Source of the DNA: Arenicola marina
Lineage: Eukaryota > Annelida > Polychaeta > Arenicolidae
Assembly (NCBI GenBank): GCA_964019135.1
Contig: OZ025264.1
Coordinates: forward strand, 1,860,001 to 1,924,000
Reading direction: 5' to 3'
DNA length: 64,000 nucleotides
Shown: piece after piece, positions 23,371-36,292 of the stretch
How positions within the stretch are numbered: position 1 is the stretch's first letter
How the letters are laid out: each line of letters begins with the position of its first letter
Translations under genes and position numbers: made by a program
Notes under the pieces: model-generated
Seen by the model: the letters and a program-made list of their open reading frames with translations, nothing else
Told to the model about the DNA's origin: nothing
The model's database searches: none

Positions 23371-24726
23371 ATTTTCAACAGTTCATCATAGGTTAACAGG
23401 GTGCTTTCTAAAAACAAAAACCCACTTAGTACAGATAAATATCTTGACTATCGAATAATATCATTTTAAGAATGAGATGGAGGCATAAAAGCCGAGAAAA
23501 CGGCTGATATAAATGCCAACCGGCGAATTGAAAGACCGTCACTAGGCTGTGCGTAGCAGGAAAATGACCATATTCCCGGTTTGCTGATGTTCTTCAGTAC
23601 GAAAATAATTATCGTGCGGGCGTCTATTTTGTCTAGATATATTAAAATTCTAATTTGAAAAATATATATTGCAAAGAATACATAACTTGGTACACGATGT
23701 GTGCCGATTCTGCAGTTTACTTACCAACCCCTAGTCATCAGTATGGAAGCCGTGTTGGTCATGCCGCTAACTTTAGCGCCCCCCCCCCCCTCCCCCCCCA
23801 CTACCTCCAACCGCTCCCCAAACGCAGACAGCTTGTTACGTCGTCCGCCATTAGGCCTACGTGCCTCGCTTGGTCTCGTTTAGTGGTCATGCAGACCACT
23901 AAACTTGCATCTAAATTCACGAATCATGTATACTCACAATGGTAGGCTGCAGGTGTCTGTTATGATGCCAGTTAACGACCTATCATCCACAGTGTGACGA
24001 CCACCAGGCCGAACATATATGACACAGTGGGTCAGCTTCGTGTTGACTGTGACCCCAACCATTGAATGGCGCATACAATCTAGTCTGCCGCGGTAGCGCC
24101 GCGCAGCGGCAGTCTGCGGAAGAGACTAGCATACAATCTAGCGTCAGGCGCAGGCCTACTGCTTATTTCTATAATGGCAAGTATGGAAAGCCATTCACGC
24201 ACCAATCACAAGAAATGCGAATGCAGGCGTTTCACAAGCTCCCCGTACTGTGACGCCCAACAAACACAACTGATACTCCGCTGTTACTGGCTACGTTGGA
24301 ATGTCAATGAGAATAATTACTTTGTCTTCAATCAACATATGCGTGTATGCATCCGGACATTGTATGTACAGGGTCGTGTACAAAGTTATATCATTGAGCA
24401 GCTCCTAAATATTCAGTAAAATTCTAACAAAAATAATCGCGGATAATTTAATTTGCTGAGACTACCGTAAGACTTGAATCCGATCTGAAGGCCGATATTT
24501 ACTTCACGCCTTATACATTAAATCTATATAATTCAAATAATTAATAAATTTTACACTTGTAAGTTAATAATTCTACATTACTACTTAAATACAATTGGCG
24601 GGGATCCATTTCACGATGATACGACTTAGCCCCAGTTCTGTGGGCGTACGACGTGCAAAAAACGTGGACCGACATCTCAGTCATGGACGGGGTTGGAGGG
24701 GGGGGGGGGGGGGCGGGGGGGTTGAG

Positions 24727-24975
24727 GGGGGTGGGGGGGAACGGGTATTTCCCATTTCTCGGGAATGCGTTTCCCATTTCACTGTAAACTAGGAGTAAAA
24801 AAAAAAACTTCCGGGAACTGGAAATGCGGATTGGGAATTTTAATATTAAATAACCGTAAATCGGGAAATCGCCAATTTGTTATCATGCTTCCGCCCGAAT
24901 GCGGGGAGTTCCCCTTTTCAGCTTAATCGGGAATACTGACATTTATTCTTCGTGATCTGGGAACAGGACCTCCTC
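24727..24975 (-). repeat. Dispersed 'ATTCCCAGTTC' repeat, copy 1 (rearranged)
   Basis: Related to 34022-34226 and 42509-42712. On the minus strand it begins GGGCGGAAGCATGATAAC, has GCCGATTTCCC-like and TTTAATATTAAAATTCCC blocks, and ends near CATTCCCGAGAAATGGG. Part of the middle block lies outside the expected order, so this copy is rearranged. Confidence 0.7.
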
Positions 24976-26775
24976 TTACCCCCCCCCCCCCCCCTCCCCC
25001 CAATTTGGGGGCACTTTTTGCCTTGCGTGTGTTTCCGATTTGTCACGTGAGGTTCATATAAAAATGGGCGATTCACCCTACTGAAAGTCACCACTCCATC
25101 TTCGGGGCGCGTTTGGATTTGTTCGTGGCCAGTGTGTCAACAATCACACGTGGACCGGGCTTCCATTAAAGAAATTTGTTGGGGTAACGACGGACAAACA
25201 GTCTAAGTTAGACTGCCTTGTAAACGTAAATACAATGTAGGCCTACGTAAAATTATGTTACAAAACTGGGACGAAATTACCAGAGGCCGTCAGAAGCAGC
25301 GGGGCAGTGGGGACATCTGCCCCCATCCCCACTTTTTTGGCTGTCTCCAAAAAAATGAAACCACATTAAGACATCCCCGGGTGCAAGCAGTCAGTTCTCC
25401 CCCACCCCATCACTCTGATGGGGGTCCATACATGTGATCTGTCACAATATAAAACACGAAAGTACTATGTGACCGATCAGGTCAACGCTTAATATAGTCG
25501 TTGGAAAACGGCGGCGATCTAAATCTTTTCTTCGTGCATTGACGTAATGCGCAAGCGCAACCTGCCTTTTCGCGGGAATATCTGTAGTGAGACAAAGGTT
25601 GTCAAAGAGAAAGGTTGTCAGACAGACAGCCTCAACAGAGCCTGTCAGAAGATTGATCTCTGATTACTTCCAATTCACAGACATTGTGCTTTGGTTTGGT
25701 TGTGTGTCCCCACAGGTAAGAAAGTAGTGGATTAACTGTATTAGTATGCGTGTAATTTTATTTGTTGTGAAAGAGTCAAAGTATTTACTCAGTTGTGAAA
25801 GTATCGCCATCTTGGTTTGGTGGGTCTTTGTTCTGTTGGATGTCATTACTGCAATAGTCTCACACTGAATGTATGAATTCGATTACTGTATTATATTATT
25901 ATTTTACCACAGGTGTATTTGTGATTTTAAACCCCAGCCTAGCGGCTGTGGTAATAAATCGGATGTATTGAAACGTCGTTGTCATCACTTGGCCCACCAC
26001 AACCCCTGTTACAACTATATTGCGCACTGTTGAAATGGCAGACACTCCGCATGTGGAAGGTGGCTGAGATGCCTGCGCGCGACGCGAGCAGTTCACCGCT
26101 TCCGCCAAGACGAGCGGTGAGAGGTGGGCGATTCGAAAATTGTTGTGTGTGAAAAGGTGGACATGCCATGAAACATCGAATCTGTTCAAAGATATCAAAA
26201 CGGTGCTATCGCAGAACAAACCACTCTACGCTATCGCGTCTCTTACTTTATTTTGGCGAATGCCTTCCGGCTCGTTCTTTAACTAGTACATAACATCTAC
26301 GGAGTCAAAATACTAGATTTGGCGGTGAGTGTTACTTAGTTTATTCTACAGAGCCCTGTTAGAATGTTGCCATTCCTACAGCCACATAACTGGGGCTACA
26401 TACGACTCTACTATAAGGATTCACTATGGCTACACTATGGAATCGTGATCACTCCAATACGAGGTCTCAGACATGGTTTACACGAGAATACCCATTTTCA
26501 GATTCGAGGCGATTTGAGGGTCAACCGGCCAAGCATTTTTGCTTGGTGAGGATACTCCCCTCAATTAGATTAGATAGGACCCTTTAACATGGAAATCCCA
26601 GAAGAGAAAGGTGTCCTCTAGGGGGAACAGTAAAAATAAGAAACATTCAGGACCGTCTGTTGACGTCAATCCCAGCTCAATATTCATCATATTTAGCTCG
26701 CTATGAATTTATTTCCTATTTAGATGTTTTTATCTGTCATATGACGTGATTGGTGCCGGACATTTATCAGCAACA

Positions 26776-26933
26776 ATGGGTTTTATCGACAATCTTAGCA
26801 ACACGTTAGAAAAGCAAACGTGGGAAAACAATGTACGTCATATTGTGCATCAAGTCTTAGACATGGAAGAAAGGTATAACCAGTTACATCTGTCTGCGAC
26901 CAGTATTAAAGGGTGCCCGGGCTATCGCTTTCG
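26776..26933 (+). CDS. Possible orphan first exon
   Basis: The ATG in CAACAATGG opens a 52-codon frame (starts MGFIDNLSNTLEKQ, acidic/amphipathic) that runs into a strong donor, CTTTCG|GTAAGT, at 26934. I find no following exon downstream, where only a PARP remnant and gene A in the opposite orientation lie. It could be the start of an unrecognised plus-strand gene or chance. Confidence 0.25.
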
Positions 26934-27002
26934 GTAAGTCACATGGTTAAGGTTATCTTAAGCTACGGCACCACATAGCTGCCAGGATAACTCCCGCCGT
27001 GT

Positions 27003-27103
27003 GTATTGAGCAACTTAATGAGATACTCGGGGAAGACCTGACTATCTTGGAAGATGACAAATATGGTTGGGTTGTCCTCGTCGTTGACGATAGAGTCGTA
27101 GAC
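27003..27103 (-). pseudogene. Remnant of the last PARP exon of a lost fifth copy
   Basis: About 100 bp read on the minus strand as the C-terminal PARP strand-loop-strand (YDS.VND, FVIFQDSQVFPEYLI). It is clearly similar to the end of the last exon in gene D (56887-56985) and in A-C, but nothing else of the exon is present. It lies about 110 bp beyond the stop codon of gene A in the same orientation. A partial local duplication or the last trace of a further tandem gene both fit. Confidence 0.8.
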
Positions 27104-27215
27104 CAACTTACAAATCTTGAAACTTGTGGCCTAGACAGTGTACGTGGTTATTGTGTGGAGGTTGATACCAAGGGTGCAGCACAATGGCCACACCAGAAGT
27201 ATTTGGTGCCAGAAG

Positions 27216-30200
27216 TCAAGTTGTATCGACTAGTTGAATAAGGTACTCGGGGTAGACCTGGCTATCTCGGAAGATGACGAACATGGTTGGCTTGTCTTTG
27301 TTGTCGACGACGGAGTTGTAGCGCACGCCATTGGGGAGGGATGGGATCTGAGGCGGCGCCTTCAGGCCGGGCGTCCCTTCACAGAAGGCTCCAGTTAACA
27401 CCCGACACTGGAAGATGGACTTGATCTTGTTACCGTCGGGCGGTGAGTACTGCTGCTTGGCAGAGTACTTTGGGTTCACGGCGAAGTAAACACCATTGCC
27501 ATATGCTGCGGCTGAAAAGGGATCAACCCAGCGAAGAGGTATTACAATTAATTTGGGACGTGAAAGAAAATCAACGAAGCCGTCCAATTTAGTCACACCT
27601 ATTTACCCGCCAGTATGCTTCCCATCTCACCGTTCTGTTATCCATGTTATCCACCATAGCTGATCGTTTTAATCGTAAATGCCGAGTAACAATAAATTGC
27701 TTGTCTTCTAATGTAGCATTATATATCCTTAAAGAACTTGACATAGCAAGTTCACCTTATTCATCCGCTAGTCGACGGAACATTCGTGATCAATAAAATA
27801 TAGATGACCGATAATACAAATGTTCGAACAATTGAAATTGCTAGAAACGTTCGGAGTTTAATCATAATGTTCATCGACAATGACTTGCAGTTTGGCCGTG
27901 CGCTATAAAGATCAATCACAGCTGAATGTTCACAAAGTGTATTTAGTTGGGTAAAGGAATATGTTGCGTGCCTCAAGTAATTAGTATAAGAACGGCCCGT
28001 GTAGTGATAATGTCAAGCTTCTGGAGGCCTATGTGGTTTGGTGTTGATAGGTTATTGTAATACGTGCTTTAATATTTGATCGTGTAATACTTTAGTTTTT
28101 ACTTGTCCTGCTGGTTCCATTTGACTTAATTCCACAGCCTTTTACCATTTGCAGATCCATGATAGCTTCTGTTGAATCCGTTAATGCTGATATCTTGTAC
28201 GGCGTCTGCTTTGGTGCCATGAAATAGAATCCTCTCAACAGTGACGCCTTCTGGACAGTCCGTTTGGACTCGTATTTTACGGGCATCATACTCCTGATAC
28301 AAGGCCATGTTCTCAATCCGGATGATCTAAAATAAGACAGTTTCGAGTTATCCTCTACCACGCCCTTGCAGACTAACTTTGCTTGGCATGCAACGTGTAT
28401 ATCCGAAGTGCATAGCGACATACAATGTCGATGAGTTATGTCGTCCTGTGCACTTGAATAATGACTTGGGTCAAGAAACCTCCCGGAAAAATGAAGTAGA
28501 GTTGAATGAAACTGTCCCTAGATACGGGTGCCAGGGCTCAAACCAACGACCTGTAGATCTGCATATCATTTAGACTGCTTACCACTGAGCTCGGGAATGT
28601 CGTTAAACCCCATCAAATCTGAACCAAAACTAACTTACGCCGCTAATGGTATTTGTAATGCCACTGCTCGTTAAGCTGTTCCTGATGGCCACGAAGCTGT
28701 CGTCGGATGGTTTGATATCTACGAGGCCAAGCAGGCTTGTCTGGTCAGTGTTCGTCCAGGAGGCAGGCTTCACTGTGGCTTCTGCGATCACAAATATTGG
28801 TGCTTCGTGACATTATTTTGTGCTTATAAAAGAAGGCTTATGCAATGAAATAGGATCGAATGAAACAAGATCCAGACGCATGCTCCGAATAGTATAACTT
28901 CTGTGGTCTGAACGTCCAATTTTACGATTATTATTTGACATGTGTTGTCAAGTGCATACAAGGGTATGATCGATGCGTAACCAGCACACCACCATATATA
29001 ATTCACGCGACTCAGGGACATATATGGCACCAAATGTCCAGAGGATAACACTGATCAATGCTGAAGGGGCATAAAAGAACCAAGCAAAACATAACGTTTT
29101 GTAAGGTTTCAAAATGGTTCTTACATTATGTTTCCTAGAAATGTTGCCTTTCATATAATCCATATCCCAAATGTTGACTAGAAGCGTTGTAATAACATTT
29201 TAAAGTTAAATGTGTTTTTGAAAACAAATGAGAAAACACATGACATGGAATGTTGGCATTTTAACGGTTATAATTACCGTCGAATTATGTTATCTTTACG
29301 TTTTTCGTTTTGTTTTTGCATTTCGTTTACATCGATAGATTCAATGCCATTCGTTTTATATATTTATATTTATGTGACGACATATTAACCATTCTTAAAT
29401 ACAAGAATTACAAGCGTCGATGGGATATAATTAAGTGGGATCGATATCTCTCATGAATTTGTTTAACTTCAGGGCAATAATAAATTAAGCCGATAAAATT
29501 AAATTCCCCCGAAATGTTATGTATTGTCAAGTGGACACTGACTTTGCATTGGTTCCTCTATTGCTGCAGACGTGGTACGAAGTGTGGCATTTGTGCCCGA
29601 AACAAGCTTCTGATGTTCAGTCTGGAAAGCCTGAAACACATGCCGAACCCATATATTAGTGACCAAAGTAAAAGGTTCATATACACAAACAATATGGCGG
29701 CATAGCAAGCAGGTTATAATTTGTATACGGCTATATGGACGAGTTATTCGGGCGTTGACTATACATATATAGCGCCCGCCTACCTTATATTATCACCCTA
29801 TGCTAATTGCCGAAAATCTCCGAAGTTAATCGAGAGCAAAACTGCATTTCTGACCTGGATGACCGGTTGGTCGGCTGGATTCAGCACAATGTGAATAGTG
29901 CTGAGCGTGGACGTCGAGTGCTTGGATAGAAAACCCAATAGCTCGTTGTGCATAACTTCAGCACAGAACTCTGGTGGAATCCCCAGTCCCCCTGCACCGA
30001 GAGCAGGAAAGGCTATCGACTCGAGAGTCAGTTCATGGGTCCCTTCTAGACACCGCCTTATCATCTCACGCATATTCTGCGGTCAACAGAACGGGTGATA
30101 AATAATCAACTTCATTAATTTTACGTTGATGTAAAGTTACATATATTGCTCATTCATTAATAAATCCATGGCAATTACCTGTATTAGAAACAATGTAATT

Positions 30201-32132
30201 CACACTGTTCATTCAGCTGAGAAGATTTTAAACGTAAATGAAAACAGATAAAATTGGTGCTGTCGAATAATTTGTTGAATAATGATGTAACAATGATGTA
30301 ACAATTGCGCATTTGGAAATACATAAGGAAATATACTATATGAGATATACTCATATATATAAATATATATATGTAAATCAAATATGAATTGACACAAAAA
30401 CACATATATGTGTGTGTGGGGGGGGGGGGGGGGTATGTGGATGCAGAAATTGACACCTTGCTCGATTGTAGGTAAATACACTGACGTGCTAGTTATAATA
30501 CATGCCAGCGAAAGAGAGCTGTTGTGGGACAACGCACATCTGGCTGAATGTTACATATACTGACACTTCCATGATGAATATTTAACCCGAAAAAAGACGC
30601 CCAAATAACCAACCGTCACACATTGTCCATCTGGACCGTCCCATTCCTTCAACACGCCGTGTATTATACAAATTGCTGGTAGATTCCCGGCATCTGTTAC
30701 TACAATTTGACCAGGATCCAAGGTAGTTTCCATTTTGTTCAACTCGTCTTGGATGGAGGTTCCGCCAGCTTCCAAGATGGTCGCCGATACAACACCGGCG
30801 GAAAGATTAAGGTCGGAGCGGATTGTGTTTGCTATGACGTCTACCTGGGGGAGGGAGAACATAACTTATCATTGCTGTAGCAGTTGGATTGTATTAATGT
30901 GCGCCATTTGACGGTATACAACTTTAATGATAGAATATGTACGTGGGGACGTGAATCAGACAATATAGAGGAAAAGTAAGAAATAAATAGAACTTACTCG
31001 TTCGTTGGTAATGGAACCTTCCATGGTGCTTACAGTCAACCGCCCTCCAGCCGTAAAACCTGATATAAATAACTGAATGTCTTTATGCCACCAAGAAACT
31101 GCCAGATTTGTTGGGAGGGAGGAGCGGGGGGGGGGGTGTCTGCCGTCCCGCTGAAGTTACAGCCTAGCCGTACAAGTAAGTATTGTGCCATGTTACTAAG
31201 TAGCTGACATCTTGTTCTGCTTGTTACGGGACAAATGACGGTGGCGATAAACTCACCAATATAGAGTTGACGAGACAGGGCGGTTATTCATTATTAGGAC
31301 AATATAACAGTAGCGCGAGTTAGCGGGGCTTTAGGAATTTTATTGGCCGGACATCCAAGCTGTAGCAGCCCCCCCCAATCTGTATGATGCGCCCGCGGCC
31401 GCGTAGAGGCCGGAGGCGGATAATGAAAATGAAGGGCTGCTACAGCTTGATGAAGGGTCAATAAAATGCCTAAGGCCATGCAAAACTCGCGCAATTACTA
31501 TTATTACGAGTTGAATCTAAATTTAAGGCGTGGACTTATCTCTGCTTCTTTGGTTTAATTTCTGCATGCAACGATCAAAGTAAAGTGTTTTGGGACTGAC
31601 TGTCCGCAAATCGCAAGCCTTTCCACATATAGTTGGCCAGTCGCCCTTTTGATACCATATATCGTTGCCAAGAAACATGGCACGTGCAACTAGGCAACTC
31701 GGCGGGTAAGCGGGCCATTTAAAGCTATAACTACAATTCTTTTGTGCGTGACGTCATACATCATTGTTCTATGCAATGTCGCTATGCCAACGATTGTCGA
31801 TTGCATAGGCAGCAGGGCGGTTTAGGTCAGAATACAACATTTTACATTGTTCTAGTTAACATGACCACCAACTCGTAATAATATCACATTAGTACCGTAT
31901 GCACGGTAACTGGTGTCAATAAAATGAGATACAATGGATACATTACCATATAGCTTCTTGTTGGGAGGAACTGCTTCTTTGGCGAGATCACCTAGTGCTT
32001 CTTTGAGTCTGTTAAACAGATCAGTCAGTCCCGTCGCGCCATCGTCATCCGAGTCGCTGGACTCATCAGGACTGCTACCGTTGTATTCCGTGCCTTCCTC
32101 GTCCTCGTTTTCCCCTTCGCATTTGACCCTTT
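27216..32132 (-). CDS. Macro-PARP gene A (PARP14-like mono-ADP-ribosyltransferase)
   Basis: Exons found (minus): 31947-~32132 (acidic SDSDDD, then helix; 5' edge uncertain), 30998-31059, 30610-30844 (macrodomain first half, VDVIANT loop), 29855-30076 (second half, IAFPALGAGG), 29543-29630 (linker), 28639-28781, 28146-28326 (PARP, LFHGT), 27216-27511 (PARP end, YGNGVYFA). One macrodomain binds ADP-ribose and the C-terminal PARP domain should transfer single ADP-ribose units. The triad is H (LFHGT), Y (GVYF) and M (before FVIF). Donors and acceptors are canonical. All exons are open, but the 235-nt exon ends in phase 1 and the next starts in phase 0, so a short exon may be missing. Upstream exons were not found. 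The loop GGV of the other copies is GVV here. An SINE lies in the intron between 28326 and 28639. Confidence 0.88.
28526..28603 (-). repeat. tRNA-like SINE head in a gene A intron
   Basis: On the minus strand AGCTCAGTGGTAAGCAG (A-box-like) is followed at tRNA spacing by GGTTTGAGCCC (B-box-like). It does not form a convincing complete tRNA. Confidence 0.5.
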
Positions 32133-32227
32133 CTTAACGCCCATGTGAGTAAAGTATAATCTCCATAAGGCGAACGTGCTTGGGGCAGAGCCGATATATA
32201 TAAACTGCGTGCCCCAAATAAAAAATC

Positions 32228-32513
32228 TATATACATTACATGCCTAAAATATATCAATGTATATACATTACATGCCTCAAATATATCAATGTATATAAAT
32301 TGCATGCACCAAATATTTCAATGTATATAAATTGCTTGCACTAAATATTTCAATGCATATACATTACATGCCTCAAATATATCAATATATATAAATTGCA
32401 TGCACCAAATATTTTAATGTATATAAATTACATGCCTGAAATATATCAATGTATATAAATTGCATGCACCGAATATATCAATGTATATAAAATGCATGCA
32501 CCAACAGCAATGT
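32228..32513. repeat. AT-rich 32-bp tandem repeat, about nine units
   Basis: Units read TATATAAATTGCATGCACC-AAATAT.TCAATG with two alternating sub-types (ATTGCATGCACC and ATTACATGCCT). The array lies about 95 bp upstream of the first recognised exon of gene A. Confidence 0.9.
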
Positions 32514-33493
32514 ATAAAACTGGATATCAGCCCTCGTTACACGGACAGTACATGTTTAATACAGTGCATGATGTAATTCTCGTTTATTATGGAATCTACG
32601 AGCTCACATCGCCCTTTGGTACATTGGTTGCATATATTAGCAGAAAAGGATGACGAGAATACCGATGCATGCATGAACTTGTTTTGAAGATGATCTGTAA
32701 TTACAAATTGTATACGGTATGAACTTATGTATACGTACCACCTCTTGGCACAGAGGGGCGAGAACCCATCTTTCTGGTAACCGCGGTATTCCGGTTTCCC
32801 TATTCTGGTTACTGGTGATAAAATATAAAGTATGCAACATTATTATCTCCCAAATGCACCGGCTTAAATATATTCGCATCGCCGCATGCATCAATTAGCG
32901 TTGCACGTTCGGTGAGGTCGTTTTAAAGGGTGTATATATGGCAAGAGGATATACATATATGGCATTGGTTGTCATGGCAGTGCTTCTTGATGACTTACCT
33001 AGTACATGGTCCAAGTAAATTGTTTTGCATTATTTGAACAACCTTCAAAGCACATGATCTTTTTGATTTCTTTTTTAATTTCGGAATACCGGAACCCATG
33101 ATTCGATTGATCTTCATATTACTTTCCCCAGTCGACTAACACCTTGCATCAAGCACCCTAAGATACAATGCAGCCATCCTCTCACTTTTCTCAAGTAAAC
33201 GATCCAGCATGAAGTCCTATCCAGCGCCCTGACTATGCTCAAATTCGAAATTGCCACTTCTCCCGTTGTTTGCGTTGTGTTCGTTAACATATGAGCAATC
33301 GATCAGAAATTCACGGACAGGAAATATATCGTCAAAACCGGCGTGAACGGTAATTGAATATACACATTCAGGAAAACTGGTTTGACCAATTGCATAGGTA
33401 ATTCCGTCGCACTGCTGTTTACAAGCAGATCATGTGTTATATCAGAGAACGACGAGAACGAATTTTAACAATGCATTTGATTCCAATTTATGC

Positions 33494-33848
33494 CCTGTTC
33501 ACACGAAGCAATACGTTGTAAAGTTCATTGCAAGAAATCAACTTTTTAACCAACTCTGCAATTGGAGGGCTGGTTTTCCACGCATCGTAATCTTAGCGCA
33601 TGTTCTAAAGTTTCGATCAAATTCAACATTTTCAAGATTTGGGAATTGTCAACCAATCAGTGTCGAGCTTTTCAGCCAATCAGCGTTGAGATGATCACGT
33701 TGACTATTGTTTGCATTACGACAATGATGAAGTATGTGTGGCTTGTATGCATGACGCTATGACGCGCGATGCCCTAGTAGTATGATCGCTTGGTGGCGGT
33801 AGTGAAAATTGTTGCAGCGTTTGGTCCGCGGTTTGACCGTGTGAACTG
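33494..33848. mobile_element. Possible short TIR element (MITE)
   Basis: CCTGTTCACACG at the left is answered by CGTGTGAACTG at the right on the opposite strand, about 355 bp apart. The interior has no long frame. The inverted repeat is only about 10 bp, so this is tentative. Confidence 0.3.
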
Positions 33849-34021
33849 TTGACCGACCGATACTTCGACCGTTGTTACGGCTGTTGAAGGCATGCTCGTA
33901 CCATGCAAACCCGGCATTACGAAGATGGATTTGATTTCAATTTGCGAGCATTTAAAAATTATTTTCGTGTCGTGTCGGGTCTTAAATGGAATTAACAGCA
34001 AAAATCTCTGCATGCATTGGA

Positions 34022-34226
34022 AGGGCGGATACAAGATACTAAATTGACGATTTCCCGCAGCACGGTAATTTTATATCAAAATTCCTAGTTCACGATTAAT
34101 GAAAATCCGTGATCAAGGCTGTCGGCTAATACCCCATTCCTAGTTCACGAAGAATTATTTTCCTCATTCCAAGTTCACAGTGAAATGAAAAGCCCAATCC
34201 CGAGTAACGCAAATACCCCTTGACCC
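34022..34226 (+). repeat. Dispersed 'ATTCCCAGTTC' repeat, copy 2
   Basis: It starts GGGCGGATACAAGAT, carries TTCACGAAGAATTATTTTCC, CAGTGAAATGAAAAGCCC and ATACCCCTT, and is closely similar to 42509-42712. It is non-coding. Confidence 0.85.
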
Positions 34227-34956
34227 CCCCGCCCCCTTTCAGATACCAAAGGCCAAATTCCTGATAATGTACACAACATTAATTCCAAAAACGACATGTT
34301 TACGGCAGCTAACCAAAGCACGACTTAAAGTATGTCTGACTACATATTTCACCCAGATGTACTCTCCAGGACAGGACGTGTATGTATGTCAAGGACCCTG
34401 CTGCCAAGATGCATAGATTATTGGCTAAATGCCAATGTCAACAGACTAGAGACTGGCATGTAAGCTAACATCGGTTGGCGCCATAAAACCACTCCAAGAG
34501 CTTTCCCTGTCGATTCTGAAGATATATACTCCGTGGGTGAGTGGTTCATGAGCATTTACAAGTAGCGGTGCAGTTCTAAATGAGTGGATGTGTATAATAA
34601 TCCTATGTAAATATATATATATATAAACACCAAACAACGACATGAATAACACATGACACAAGATGCCATAATTAGTACAATACCACACCTCAGGCGGCAC
34701 CCATATCTTGGCTGCTCCTTTGTACTATAGCGTGTGCATGTGCACATGACAAAAACACGTTTTGCCACGTGACTCATCCAGGCATGATTTATATTGGAGA
34801 AAGGGCAAATGGTGGTGAACCAAATTTGAGCCACGGCACACTGGTTGATCCAACCCAGCTTCATCAAATTATTGTTAAACTATCTGCGTATTATAAAGCA
34901 TGTCAATGACACATGAGCCACAGCATTGCCCTGAACAAACACAAAAATATACTCAC

Positions 34957-35115
34957 ATAATTGCCTTGTGTAGATGTGTCCTGTATCGTCCCTCTTTGCA
35001 GGACGAACTTGACAGCACGAGTCAGCCTGGCGATGTGTGTTTGCTGGAGCGCCACAGTTAGAAGGCCTATACCACTGTCACCTATGCATTCATGTCCAAA
35101 CACGCGGCAGTGCTT
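34957..35115 (-). CDS. Possible exon of unknown function (53 codons)
   Basis: On the minus strand a good acceptor (TTTCCTTTTGGCAG) and a good donor (AATTAT|GTGAGT) bound a 159-nt open frame containing CRVFGHECIGDSGIGLL and TRAVKFVLQ. I do not recognise the domain. It lies about 2.8 kb upstream of the first recognised exon of gene A in the same orientation and could be an upstream exon of it or part of another gene. The same frame stays open to 35433, so the acceptor is not proven. Confidence 0.3.
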
Positions 35116-36194
35116 CTGCCAAAAGGAAAGCGGCGCAAAACGTGGGGATTCCCGCTTGGCGGGTCTTGGCGTGTCTCTTCCAGAACCCCGCCTTCGCCGG
35201 GCTCCACTTGGGTGACGCAGGAGAATGCTGATTGGTTGGATATCAGCCAAATCAGCCGCAAGGACGTGGCTGCGAACTATTGGAGACACCCGATCACTCT
35301 CAATGTTGTCAGGCAACGGAGAGACTGTACGACCACAGACAGACATCGGGCTCAATTCGTGAATCTTGAGCGCGCAGGTCGCTCGTTTATTGCTGAATAA
35401 TTGGAAGATCAGGCAGAAGCAGGAAGAGGACAAGAAGTGACACTCGGCTATAATACGTAAGTATAAATATATATATACATATTTAGATATAATTTTAATA
35501 GTATATATTTTAGTAAGATCAAATACTATTCACTATTCAGAACATCACTTACAAAACTATACTATTAGTAATATTATAAATTAATTTACTGCTTTTGTCT
35601 TCGCTTCATTGGCAGCTTTATGTTGTTTTGTTTTAACTCATTTAGCGCAAACGCCATAATGTAATGAATGAGTTTGTGCAAGTGTGCCGTTTCCAAACGT
35701 GTTCTTGTTACAATTTTTGAAGGACCGCTAGAAGGCTTTTGTCAACGTATCGCGTTTATTTTGCAGCAATAGTAGGGCATATCTCGACTAGCTACGGCTA
35801 TGATACACCATTGTACTTAGGTATTTAATTAAAATTGGAGTCTTGTTACGTTTTAGTCTTAGTCTTATTAAAGACGACTGAAAGGTGGCGGCTTGACATC
35901 GGTTCAATACAGACATTCAGACACTCAGGGATATATGAGAGTACAGACATACCATTCAGCTGGTGGCTCTTCTGGTTGCTTGCTATATAACCGTCGCTAC
36001 TGATATAACTCAAGTCCGGCCTTGTGTTCTTTATAGTTGTCTTGAAGCTGTGAATGACATGCTCCTTACATCGCCTTTGTTGGCAAGTGTTTACCATTCT
36101 GTTTTATCTATTGATAGTCAAGATATCTGTCTGTACAAAGTGTGTTTTCGTGTTAGGAACTCCCCATTAACCGATGATAGCTGTTGACAAGTAT

Positions 36195-36292
36195 GCAGCT
36201 GTAAGTCCTACTCGCTTTATGCTTGCTATGCAGCGCAGAGCGAGCTAGAATTGCCCAAAAAAAATTTCCCCTGGGACGGCCTATTACAGCGA
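36195..36292 (+). repeat. Dispersed repeat, partner of 23262-23370
   Basis: Inverted relative to the 23.3-kb copy. The central part of that copy is shortened here. Confidence 0.65.

Larger units (their letters stand above)
22401..26700. other. Intergenic DNA with G-rich tracts, no gene recognised
   Basis: It contains G runs near 23040-23130 and 24695-24740, C runs near 23780 and 24980, and two dispersed repeats listed separately. I see no splice-bounded coding block that I can support. Confidence 0.45.

Noticed and set aside
34903-35433. A 176-aa minus-strand open frame as a single-exon gene
   Set aside because: No domain is recognised, and the left third looks like a splice-bounded block while the rest has no family likeness. 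Plus-strand frames of similar length overlap it, so only the 159-nt block is kept, with low confidence.
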